Of a stretch of DNA of 5,823 nucleotides, positions 1 to 5,298 are shown piece by piece (positions within the stretch are counted from its first letter, which is position 1; the number at the start of each line of letters is the position of its first letter). A program made the position numbers and the translations under genes. This DNA is from Sphingobacteriales bacterium (GTDB lineage: Bacteria; Bacteroidota; Bacteroidia; Sphingobacteriales; Sphingobacteriaceae). Below the pieces are notes generated by a model. It did not search any database and was not told the origin of the DNA. It saw only the letters and a program-made list of their open reading frames with translations. The stretch covers positions 1 to 5,823 of the forward strand of contig JAGVEE010000118.1 of NCBI GenBank assembly GCA_020058405.1, written 5' to 3'.

Positions 1-565
1 TAATGGTACACTTGGCTTTATGATTGAAAATGTGTTAGCAGCTACATTGGCCGCTAGTATTTATGGCTTAAAAACTGAAATTATTTCAGCAGCCCTACAA
101 TCATTTTATCCATCGCCAGAACAAACACCAGGGCGAATGAATATTTTTGAAATAAATGGAAACCAATTATTAGTTGATTTTGCCCACAATCCTGATGGCT
201 TTGCTGGTATTCGTGATTTTTTAACTAATGTAAAATCTGATTATAAAATAGGAATTATTGTAGGTACTGGAGATCGTAAGGATGAAGATACAATAGAATT
301 GGGACGTATTTCTGCACAAATGTTCGACTTAACATTAATACATCAAGTTAAATTTTTAAGAGGAAAAAGTGCTGATGATTTAGTTGAATTAATTGTTGAA
401 GGAATACATAAGCATAATTCTGAAGCGAAGTGGATGCGTATTCCTGATACAGAAGAACCCTTGGCTTTCGCACTTGGTCAAGCTAAAGGCAATAGCTACA
501 TTGTAGCATTAAGTGATGTACTTACTGATATTAGCGAATTGGTAGAAAACTATCAGCAGCATTAA
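1..565 (+). CDS. cphA: Cyanophycin synthetase, C-terminal part (5'-partial at window edge)
   Basis: The reading frame is already open at base 2, so this is the last 187 residues of a longer protein; the ATG at 20 is internal. Cyanophycin synthetase polymerises L-Asp and L-Arg into a cytoplasmic nitrogen reserve using ATP. In the family an ATP-grasp half adds Asp and a C-terminal Mur-ligase-like half adds Arg; only the end of the Mur-like half is visible. Counting from the first visible codon, the TPGRMN motif is at about residues 42-47, DFAHNP (the Mur ligase D-[YF]-A-H-N-P signature) at 59-64, and GDRKDED at 90-96. This combination is typical of CphA; MurC, MurD and MurE have different surroundings. 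Known family length is roughly 870-900 residues, so most of the gene lies upstream. The Crp/Fnr gene starts 13 bp after the stop codon, close enough for co-transcription. A CphA-like Mur ligase of another subtype cannot be excluded without the N-terminus. Confidence 0.86.
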   Translation, partial: NGTLGFMIENVLAATLAASIYGLKTEIISAALQSFYPSPEQTPGRMNIFEINGNQLLVDFAHNPDGFAGIRDFLTNVKSDYKIGIIVGTGDRKDEDTIELGRISAQMFDLTLIHQVKFLRGKSADDLVELIVEGIHKHNSEAKWMRIPDTEEPLAFALGQAKGNSYIVALSDVLTDISELVENYQQH

Positions 566-578
566 AATTAGTTATATA

Positions 579-1139
579 ATGAATTTTTTAACTTATATTG
601 ATAGTATTTACCCTATCAGTATTGAAGCCAAGGAAGCACTAAACGCTATCATCAAGGTGAAATCATTTAAAAAAAATGATATCATACAAGGCATAGATAC
701 AAGTTGTAGAACTGTTTATATTGTACAATCTGGCTGTGCTAGGATTTTTTATTTTAAAAACGGCAGCGATATTACAGAACATTTTGCTTTCGAAAATGAA
801 ATAATTGTACGTGCCGAAAGTTTGTTCTTGAAGAAGCCTACATCTAAAGGCATACAAGCAATAGACCAAACGAGTATGTTAGCCATCGATTCAGAATCGC
901 TTTTTAATCTTTATGACCAGTTCCATGATATAGAGCGTTTATTCCGATTGATTTTTGAAAAGGAGTATGTAAGTACTGTGCGACGATTAGAAAGTTTGCA
1001 ATTTAAAACGGCAAAAGAGCGCTACCTCGAGCTCTTAGAAAGTACAGATTATGTACAAAAAATTCCGCTCAAATTTATTGCTTCTTATTTAGGTATTACA
1101 CAAGTTTCGCTTAGTAGAATAAGAGCAGATATTAATTAA
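579..1139 (+). CDS. Crp/Fnr family transcriptional regulator
   Basis: This 186-residue protein has the layout of a Crp/Fnr regulator. A cyclic-nucleotide-binding-type beta roll spans about residues 25-115, including VYIVQSGCARIFYF at 47-60. A long dimerisation helix covers about 116-140. A short C-terminal helix-turn-helix runs from about 143 to the end, with the probable recognition helix in TQVSLSRIRAD (174-184). The length is typical of the small Crp/Fnr proteins common in Bacteroidota. I see neither an FNR-type N-terminal cysteine cluster nor the cAMP-binding R-x-S phosphate motif of E. coli CRP, so the effector is unknown and it may not bind a nucleotide. It acts as a cytoplasmic DNA-binding dimer. 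The ATG at 579 follows the cphA stop codon after 13 bp, with no Shine-Dalgarno sequence. Such genes often sit beside their target; candidates are the decayed membrane-protein pieces and the hydrolase downstream, or cphA itself. None of these links is shown by the sequence. Confidence 0.87.
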   Translation: MNFLTYIDSIYPISIEAKEALNAIIKVKSFKKNDIIQGIDTSCRTVYIVQSGCARIFYFKNGSDITEHFAFENEIIVRAESLFLKKPTSKGIQAIDQTSMLAIDSESLFNLYDQFHDIERLFRLIFEKEYVSTVRRLESLQFKTAKERYLELLESTDYVQKIPLKFIASYLGITQVSLSRIRADIN

Positions 1140-1147
1140 TATTTGTA

Positions 1148-1169
1148 ATTGTTTTAGCTTTTAAACAAT
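1148..1169. promoter_or_regulatory. Operator-like palindrome ATTGTTT-N8-AAACAAT
   Basis: Two perfect 7-bp arms (1148-1154 and 1163-1169) are separated by 8 bp, giving a 22-bp dyad that starts 8 bp after the stop codon of the Crp/Fnr gene. The overall size matches sites bound by dimeric Crp/Fnr proteins, but the arms do not match the E. coli CRP or FNR consensus. It is a poor terminator candidate, because the stem has only one G/C pair per arm and no T tract follows. AT-rich DNA produces such dyads by chance fairly often. Confidence 0.25.
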
Positions 1170-1357
1170 CGGTATACTTAGGGCTATATATCCTGCTTTC
1201 TGGGGAATGTTTTTACTAGGTCTTGCCATCTTATTTATTGTGTTTAGCAAAGAGTTTTTTTCAATTGCAATTCTTACTTTTTTATCAGCAATTAGTATTA
1301 AAATTAGAATGCCTCAAGCTAATCTAGAATATAGTAATCTGAATTCATAAGTCATAC

Positions 1358-1383
1358 TTCACAATTCATATAATATAATTCAT
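1358..1383. repeat. Degenerate copy of the TGAATTA-family repeat
   Basis: Bases 1358-1370 are an exact 13-bp reverse complement of bases 2291-2303 in the tandem repeat after the hydrolase gene. The sequence then continues with a diverged TAATATAATTCAT stretch. It therefore belongs to the same dispersed short-repeat family, in the opposite orientation to the copy at 2279-2304 and the same orientation as the one at 3039-3064. Internal periodicity is partly lost, suggesting an older copy. Confidence 0.5.
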
Positions 1384-1441
1384 CTCCATTGCTCTCATTT
1401 ATGGGTTCAGTAATCGAATTGTACTGTTCGGTATAATTTTA

Positions 1442-1470
1442 TTGACAATCATAAATTGCTTCATTAGTAT
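1442..1470 (+). promoter_or_regulatory. Possible promoter for the alpha/beta hydrolase gene
   Basis: A TTGACA hexamer at 1442-1447 is followed after exactly 17 bp by TAGTAT at 1465-1470, the classical -35/-10 geometry. A start near 1477 would give a leader of about 26 bases before the ATG at 1503. The caveat is that the primary sigma factor of Bacteroidota is known to prefer a TTTG / TAnnTTTG pair, which this -10 hexamer does not match. The position just ahead of the hydrolase is sensible, but the site also falls inside the second hydrophobic reading-frame piece. Confidence 0.35.
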
Positions 1471-1502
1471 TAATGGTACGGTAAATTAATTTAAAATATT
1501 TT

Positions 1503-2276
1503 ATGATTGAATCAAGGACAATTGTGTTTATACATGGATTATTTATGAACTCCAAAAGTTGGGCAAACTGGGTTGTTTATTTTGAAGCGAAAGGTTTTAT
1601 CTGTTATACACCATCCTTTCCATACCATGAGGGTGAACCCATTGATTTAAGAAATGATATAAATAAAGAATTACCAAAATTATCTATTGGCGATGTGGTT
1701 AAAAGCTATGAAGAATTTATAGCTACTTTACCCGAAAAACCTATTCTTATTGGTCATTCTGTTGGTGGTTTTATTACTCAAAAACTTATAGAACTAAATA
1801 AAGGTGTGTTAGGTGTTTGTATTGATTCTGCACCACCTGCAGGTATATTTACTTTTAGGTGGAGTTTCTGGAGAGCAAACTTACCTGTTATAAATCCTTT
1901 TAAAGGTAATAGTGCATTTGTACCGTCGGTTGAGTGGTTCCGCGATGCTTTTTGTAATACTATGAGCTTAGCAGAAACAACAGCTATTTACAATGAATAC
2001 GTTGTACCCGAAAGTAGAAACATTCCTAGAAGTATGTTGAACGATCCCTATGGTAAAATAAATTTCAATAAACCACATAATCCATTGTTATTTATTTCCG
2101 GTGCAAAAGATAACATTATACCACCATCTTTAAACTTATCGAATTTACGCGCTTATAATGATAAAAATAGTATTCGCGATTACAAGAAATTTCCGAACCG
2201 AACACACTACATTTGCGGGCAAAATGATTGGCAAGAAGTAGCGAGTTATGTGTTGGAATGGGTAAGGGGAGTGTAA
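1503..2276 (+). CDS. Alpha/beta hydrolase of unknown substrate
   Basis: This 257-residue cytoplasmic protein shows the complete alpha/beta-hydrolase catalytic set. The oxyanion-hole motif HGLFMNSKSW is at residues 11-20. The nucleophile elbow G-H-S-V-G-G is at 84-89, with Ser86. The acid is probably Asp203 in GAKD, after the strand PLLFIS, and the base His235 in RTHYI. The N-terminal and middle segments (WANWVVYFEAKGF; IDSAPPAG; NEYVVPESR) resemble a widespread bacterial group of single-domain hydrolases annotated only as alpha/beta hydrolase, so the substrate cannot be named; an esterase or lactonase is possible. There is no signal peptide. The ATG at 1503 puts the first beta strand at the expected place, and its leader is A/T-rich with the palindrome AAAATATTTT immediately before it. 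The gene converges on purE, and a TGAATTA repeat begins 3 bp after its stop codon. Family assignment is firm; function is open. Confidence 0.88.
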   Translation: MIESRTIVFIHGLFMNSKSWANWVVYFEAKGFICYTPSFPYHEGEPIDLRNDINKELPKLSIGDVVKSYEEFIATLPEKPILIGHSVGGFITQKLIELNKGVLGVCIDSAPPAGIFTFRWSFWRANLPVINPFKGNSAFVPSVEWFRDAFCNTMSLAETTAIYNEYVVPESRNIPRSMLNDPYGKINFNKPHNPLLFISGAKDNIIPPSLNLSNLRAYNDKNSIRDYKKFPNRTHYICGQNDWQEVASYVLEWVRGV

Positions 2277-2278
2277 GG

Positions 2279-2304
2279 TGAATTATGAATTATGAATTGT
2301 GAAT
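2279..2304 (+). repeat. Tandem 7-mer repeat TGAATTA (about 3.7 units)
   Basis: The units are TGAATTA, TGAATTA, TGAATTG and a partial TGAAT, beginning 3 bp after the hydrolase stop codon. The same unit recurs in inverted orientation at 3039-3064, just after the purK stop codon on the other strand. In both places the TGAATTA strand is the sense strand of the gene that has just ended. A degenerate relative is at 1358-1383. Confidence 0.85.
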
Positions 2305-2325
2305 GGGGGAATAAGGTGCAAATAA

Positions 2326-2412
2326 GTTATTGGGTTATTAGGTTATTGGGTTAATAGGTTATTGGGTTATTAGGTTATTGGGTTATTAGGTTATTAGGTT
2401 ATTGAGTTATTA
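2326..2412 (+). repeat. Tandem 8-mer repeat GTTATTRG (about 11 units)
   Basis: Ten full 8-bp units and seven bases of an eleventh run without interruption. Units ending in GG and AG alternate for most of the array; one unit carries a TTAATA variant and one ends in GA. It lies in the gap between the converging hydrolase and purE genes. A four-unit array of the same 8-mer in the same orientation lies just upstream of purE (2991-3021). The regular runs of two or three G on one strand resemble telomere-type DNA in appearance only. Confidence 0.92.
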
Positions 2413-2430
2413 CACGATGAATGAAGTTCT

Positions 2431-2460
2431 CTAACGACTAACGACTAAATACTAACGACT
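2431..2460 (+). repeat. Tandem 7-mer repeat CTAACGA (about 4 units)
   Basis: The units are CTAACGA, CTAACGA, CTAAATA, CTAACGA and a trailing CT, ending 2 bp before the purE stop codon on the opposite strand. Read along the purE strand the unit is TCGTTAG. This third short-repeat family in the gap is unrelated in sequence to the other two. Confidence 0.8.
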
Positions 2461-2462
2461 TT

Positions 2463-2972
2463 TTAAAAAGAAGAATGAAACCCTTTCCCTTTCATTCCTT
2501 CTGCAGATTTTTCAATTTTTTGTTTTAATTCGCTTTTATATAAATCCATGCGCTCGGCTACTTGTGGATCATTGCTGCCTAAAATCTGAGCTGCTAATAT
2601 GCCTGCATTTTTTGCACCGTTTAAAGCTACTGTTGCAACGGGTATACCACCTGGCATTTGTAATATCGATAATACTGAATCCCAACCATCAATAGAATTC
2701 GAAGATTTTACTGGAACACCAATTACCGGTAAGCTTGTTAAGGATGCTACCATGCCTGGTAAATGAGCTGCACCGCCAGCACCGGCAATAATTACTTGTA
2801 ATCCGCGTGCACGAGCTGTTTTGGCATACTCAAACATACGTTCGGGTGTTCTGTGTGCAGAAACAACTGTAAGCTCGTAAGCGAGTCCTAATTCGTTTAA
2901 AACAAAAGCCGCTTCTTCCATTATCGGAAGATCCGATTCGCTACCCATTATGATTCCTATTTTTGCATGCAT
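2463..2972 (-). CDS. purE: N5-carboxyaminoimidazole ribonucleotide mutase (PurE)
   Basis: PurE converts N5-CAIR to CAIR in de novo purine synthesis, acting in the cytoplasm as an oligomer (known for class I PurE). The 169-residue length is normal for class I. The substrate-binding motif MGSESDLP is at residues 9-16. SAHRTPER is at 38-45, in which His40 aligns with catalytic His45 of E. coli PurE. The IAGAGGAAHLPGM loop is at 62-74, and QMPGGIPVATVA at 105-116. PurK is encoded just upstream on the same strand, which fits a class I mutase that uses N5-CAIR; the class II enzymes use AIR and CO2. The ATG at 2972 gives MHAKIGIIMGS, the expected distance to the first motif. The 93-bp purK-purE gap is largely occupied by short tandem repeats, so purE may have its own promoter or be read through from purK. 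The gene order purK-purE is the reverse of the E. coli purEK operon. Confidence 0.97.
   Translation of the reverse strand: MHAKIGIIMGSESDLPIMEEAAFVLNELGLAYELTVVSAHRTPERMFEYAKTARARGLQVIIAGAGGAAHLPGMVASLTSLPVIGVPVKSSNSIDGWDSVLSILQMPGGIPVATVALNGAKNAGILAAQILGSNDPQVAERMDLYKSELKQKIEKSAEGMKGKGFHSSF
2464..2497 (-). terminator. Possible weak intrinsic terminator overlapping the end of purE
   Basis: A perfect 8-bp inverted repeat, GAATGAAA at 2473-2480 and TTTCATTC at 2490-2497, encloses a 9-base loop. On the purE strand it is followed at once by TTCTTTTTA. That is a stem-loop plus T tract, lying within the last codons and stop codon of purE. The stem has only two G/C pairs, so termination would be weak. 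The + strand side has no T tract, so the hairpin would not serve the converging hydrolase transcript well. Confidence 0.35.
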
Positions 2973-2990
2973 CTTTTTGAATTGTTAATT

Positions 2991-3021
2991 GTTATTAGGT
3001 TATTGAGTTATTAGGTTATTA
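2991..3021 (+). repeat. Tandem 8-mer repeat GTTATTRG (about 4 units) upstream of purE
   Basis: The units are GTTATTAG, GTTATTGA, GTTATTAG and a partial GTTATTA, the same family and orientation as the array at 2326-2412. The array ends about 18 bp before the purE start codon, in what would be its leader or promoter region. Bases 2978-2990 next to it hold a TGAATTG unit and a TTAATTG variant. Confidence 0.8.
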
Positions 3022-3038
3022 TGAGATGATTGGCCTTA

Positions 3039-3064
3039 TAATTCATAATTCATAATTCATAATT
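3039..3064 (-). repeat. Tandem 7-mer repeat TGAATTA (about 3.7 units), inverted copy
   Basis: On the + strand this reads three TAATTCA units plus TAATT, the reverse complement of the family at 2279-2304. It begins one base beyond the purK stop codon. Together the two copies form a roughly 26-bp inverted pair bracketing the purE gene. Confidence 0.85.
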
Positions 3065-3065
3065 T

Positions 3066-4205
3066 TCAACTTACCACCTTCAAAGTCTCCTTCACCAGCC
3101 TTGCTTTCCTTATTGCTTCGTTACGGTTTTCGTCGAGTACCGTTACATGCCCCATTTTACGGAAAGGTTTAGTTGTTTTCTTACCATATAAATGTACATA
3201 CACTCCATCTAATTCTAAAATTTTTTCTAAGCCTTCGTATTGTGCATCACCTGTATGTCCTTCTTCTCCTAACACATTAATCATTACCGAAACATATTTT
3301 GCATCAGTATTGGCTAAGGGCTGATTGAATATGGCTCTTAAATGTTGTTCAAATTGCGAGCATAAATTTCCTTCGATGGTTTGGTGGCCACTGTTATGTG
3401 GGCGTGGTGCCATTTCATTCACTAAAATTCTTCCATCCTTGGTTAAAAACATTTCTACTGCCAATAAACCTACTAACTGTAATTCCTCTGCAATTTTAAC
3501 CGCAATGTTTTCCGCCTTCATGGCAATGTATTCTGATACATCTGCAGGAGAAACTAAAAATTCTACCAAGTTAGCAGTTGGGTGAAAATCCATTTCTACT
3601 AAAGGAAATGTTTTGCAATCGCCATTAGCATTTCGTGCCACAATTACCGCAATTTCTTTTTCGAAATCTACCAAACGTTCTACTAAACTTGCTGCCTCAA
3701 ATGCATGCTGAAAATCTTCTTTGTTACGAATAATTTGCACGCCTTTACCATCGTAGCCATCTTTACGAAGCTTTTGTACATATGGTAAACCCCAAGCCAA
3801 AGTTTCTAGTGCAGCTTTATTTTCTACTAATAAAAAATCGGATGTAGGGATGTTGTGATCTTTCATCCATTGCTTTTGCACTCCCTTATCTCTTATCATT
3901 TTAATGATGGAAGGTTGTGGGTAAACTTGTACGCCTTCCTTTTCTAATTTCTCTAATGCTTCTACGTTTACTTTTTCAATTTCGATGGTAATTAAATCGA
4001 GGGATTTGCCAAAATTATAAACCGTATCAAAATCAGTAATATCACCAACCGTAAATTCGTCGCAAATATTTTTACAAGGAGCATTGGCATCTGGGTCTAT
4101 TACATGGCAGGTAACATTGTAGTTCAAGGCATTCTGAATCCACATACGTCCTAACTGTCCGCCTCCTAATATTCCTAATTTTAAATTTCCGTAAAATGTT
4201 TTCAT
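3066..4205 (-). CDS. purK: N5-carboxyaminoimidazole ribonucleotide synthase (PurK)
   Basis: PurK is a cytoplasmic ATP-grasp enzyme that uses ATP and bicarbonate to convert AIR to N5-CAIR, the substrate of the adjacent PurE. At 379 residues it is full length for the family. The N-terminal domain has LGILGGGQLGRM at 10-21, the hallmark of PurK. The central ATP-grasp part has KLRKDGYDGKG at 145-155, the glycine-rich loop that closes over ATP. Metal-binding acidic residues are probably Glu251 in AVEMF and Glu264 in the conserved NEMAPRPHNSGH (263-274). The C-terminal MGHVTV is at 351-356. The ATG at 4205 directly follows the nuoB stop codon (TAAATG), so translation is probably coupled to nuoB, with at most a weak AGAAG as ribosome binding site. 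Its position behind complex I genes is unusual. The stop codon is TGA, followed almost immediately by the TGAATTA repeat. Confidence 0.97.
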   Translation of the reverse strand: MKTFYGNLKLGILGGGQLGRMWIQNALNYNVTCHVIDPDANAPCKNICDEFTVGDITDFDTVYNFGKSLDLITIEIEKVNVEALEKLEKEGVQVYPQPSIIKMIRDKGVQKQWMKDHNIPTSDFLLVENKAALETLAWGLPYVQKLRKDGYDGKGVQIIRNKEDFQHAFEAASLVERLVDFEKEIAVIVARNANGDCKTFPLVEMDFHPTANLVEFLVSPADVSEYIAMKAENIAVKIAEELQLVGLLAVEMFLTKDGRILVNEMAPRPHNSGHQTIEGNLCSQFEQHLRAIFNQPLANTDAKYVSVMINVLGEEGHTGDAQYEGLEKILELDGVYVHLYGKKTTKPFRKMGHVTVLDENRNEAIRKARLVKETLKVVS

Positions 4206-4694
4206 TTATGCTTCTTGCTTAACGCTTCCAACTTTAATTTTTCTTTGTAATTCTAAAATACCACCTATTAATGCTTCGGGGCGTGGTGGACAACCTTGTA
4301 TATACACATCTACGGGTATAATTTGATCAACCCCTTTTACAACATGGTATCCGTGTTGCCAATAAGGTCCGCCGCAATTAGAACAGGAGCCCATGCTAAT
4401 TACATAGCGTGGCTCTGGCATTTGTTCGTATAATATTTTAATTCGCTCGGCCATTTTAAAGGTAACGGTACCAGCTACAATCATTACATCTGCTTGCCTA
4501 GGCGAAGGGCGTGGAAATACTCCGAATCGTTCTAAATCGAAATTGCCAGATTGTGTATCCATAAATTCGATGGCACAACAAGCTAAGCCAAATCCCATTG
4601 GCCATAACGACGATAGGCGTGCCCAATTTAGCAATTCATCTAATTTGGTTATGGCAACTCCTTCGCGTTCTAGCTGATGTGGTAATTTACTCAT
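4206..4694 (-). CDS. nuoB: NADH-quinone oxidoreductase subunit B (NuoB)
   Basis: NuoB is the peripheral-arm subunit of respiratory complex I that carries iron-sulfur cluster N2, the last electron carrier before quinone. It sits on the cytoplasmic face of the inner membrane. The four N2 cysteine ligands are present: the tandem pair Cys39-Cys40 in GLACCAIEFM, Cys104 in GSCSNCGG, and Cys135 in QGCPPRPEALIGG. The PSPRQADVMIVAGT segment (63-76) is also typical. At 162 residues it is shorter than E. coli NuoB (220), missing only poorly conserved terminal sequence. The ATG at 4694 lies inside the end of nuoA, an 8-bp overlap (ATGAGTAA) that implies coupled translation. No nuoC follows; purK begins at the next base after the stop codon. 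Confidence 0.97.
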   Translation of the reverse strand: MSKLPHQLEREGVAITKLDELLNWARLSSLWPMGFGLACCAIEFMDTQSGNFDLERFGVFPRPSPRQADVMIVAGTVTFKMAERIKILYEQMPEPRYVISMGSCSNCGGPYWQHGYHVVKGVDQIIPVDVYIQGCPPRPEALIGGILELQRKIKVGSVKQEA

Positions 4695-5298
4695 TCGTTT
4701 CTTTTTTTACTGCCGATCTAAATGGTGGTCGTCTTACGCCACTTGGTGCTGGTGCCGGAGCAGTAGTGTTTACTACACTCTCCGTTGGCTCCAGTTTTAC
4801 CTCAAGTGTAAATTCTTTAACTGTATAGCGTGTATTATTAATTGCTTCGTATAGTTTTGCTGGTACTAATGAGTTTGAACTTGGGATTTGTATAGTAGGG
4901 CGTATCCATTCTAAATCACCTTTGCGCCATACATAAACTAAGCCTATTAGTAATATGAAAATAAATATACTCATCTCTATCATGTTAAACATTGCCCAAT
5001 TCGGAACGTTTGCCAGTAAATATTTATCAGCAAAAATAGTAGACCATGGAAATAAGAAAATCAATTCAACATCAAACAATAAAAAAATAATAGCAATAAT
5101 GTAGAAACGCATGTTAAAGGGGGTACGCGATGGGCCTTCTGTAACTTCGCCACACTCGTAGGTAGAGTTTTTAATGGCATTAGGTTTGCGTTTTTGTAAG
5201 AATGCGTTAATGCCCATACCAATTAGAATAAATGCTATTCCTAAAAGCATGAATATTAATATTTTGCCGAATTCGCTTATTTCTTCGCTTCCTTGCAT
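4687..5298 (-). CDS. nuoA: NADH-quinone oxidoreductase subunit A (NuoA) with long C-terminal tail
   Basis: NuoA is a small three-helix membrane subunit of complex I located near the quinone site. I place the start at the ATG at 5298 (203 residues). The frame could be extended to a TTG at 5313, but this adds only five residues (LLFLN) with no support. Numbering from the ATG, hydrophobic helices are at about 10-32, 64-86 and 102-123. The YECG motif is at 47-50, and FNMRFY leads into FLLFDVE with the conserved acidic pair Asp76/Glu78. The conserved core ends at about residue 131 (DLEW). E. coli NuoA is 147 residues; here some 70 more residues follow, including an Ala/Pro run (TTAPAPAPSG) and a basic stretch (RRPPFRSAVKK), probably cytoplasmic and disordered. 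The tail runs naturally into the nuoB overlap, so a sequencing frameshift is an unlikely explanation. The gene lies 28 bp downstream of the oxidoreductase on the same strand. Confidence 0.95.
   Translation of the reverse strand: MQGSEEISEFGKILIFMLLGIAFILIGMGINAFLQKRKPNAIKNSTYECGEVTEGPSRTPFNMRFYIIAIIFLLFDVELIFLFPWSTIFADKYLLANVPNWAMFNMIEMSIFIFILLIGLVYVWRKGDLEWIRPTIQIPSSNSLVPAKLYEAINNTRYTVKEFTLEVKLEPTESVVNTTAPAPAPSGVRRPPFRSAVKKETNE

Larger units (their letters stand above)
1165..1489 (+). pseudogene. Possible decayed membrane-protein gene (two frame-shifted hydrophobic pieces)
   Basis: No intact gene lies between the Crp/Fnr regulator and the hydrolase (1140-1502). Two open stretches look like membrane-protein fragments. 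The first, 1165-1350, has an internal ATG at 1207 and includes WGMFLLGLAILFIVF followed by FFSIAILTFLSAISI, consistent with two short hydrophobic helices, before a stop codon. The second, 1379-1489, is in a different frame, has no start codon, and includes IVLFGIILLTIINCF before a stop codon. A degenerate copy of the TGAATTA repeat (1358-1383) lies between them. This could be one small membrane-protein gene broken by frameshift and repeat insertion. I do not recognise the family. The main doubt is that AT-rich non-coding DNA often translates into Phe/Ile/Leu-rich peptides, so this may be ordinary intergenic sequence. The 47-residue frame 1207-1350 could alternatively be a small intact protein. 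Confidence 0.25.

Noticed and set aside
663..869. 68-codon open frame on the - strand inside the Crp/Fnr gene
   Set aside because: It lies wholly within a well-supported gene on the other strand and resembles no family I know.
2279..2460. CRISPR-like array
   Set aside because: The units are 7-8 bp, directly adjacent and without unique spacers, so these are simple tandem repeats.
2459..2470. Palindrome CTTTTTAAAAAG as a bidirectional terminator
   Set aside because: It is a loop-less A/T palindrome that cannot form a useful hairpin; the neighbouring stem-loop at 2473-2497 is the better candidate.
3325..3585. 86-codon open frame on the + strand inside purK
   Set aside because: It is the antisense shadow of conserved PurK sequence, and its translation looks non-natural.
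4598..4828. 76-codon open frame on the + strand across the nuoA/nuoB junction
   Set aside because: It is antisense to the nuoA tail and the nuoB N-terminus; both real genes are well supported here.
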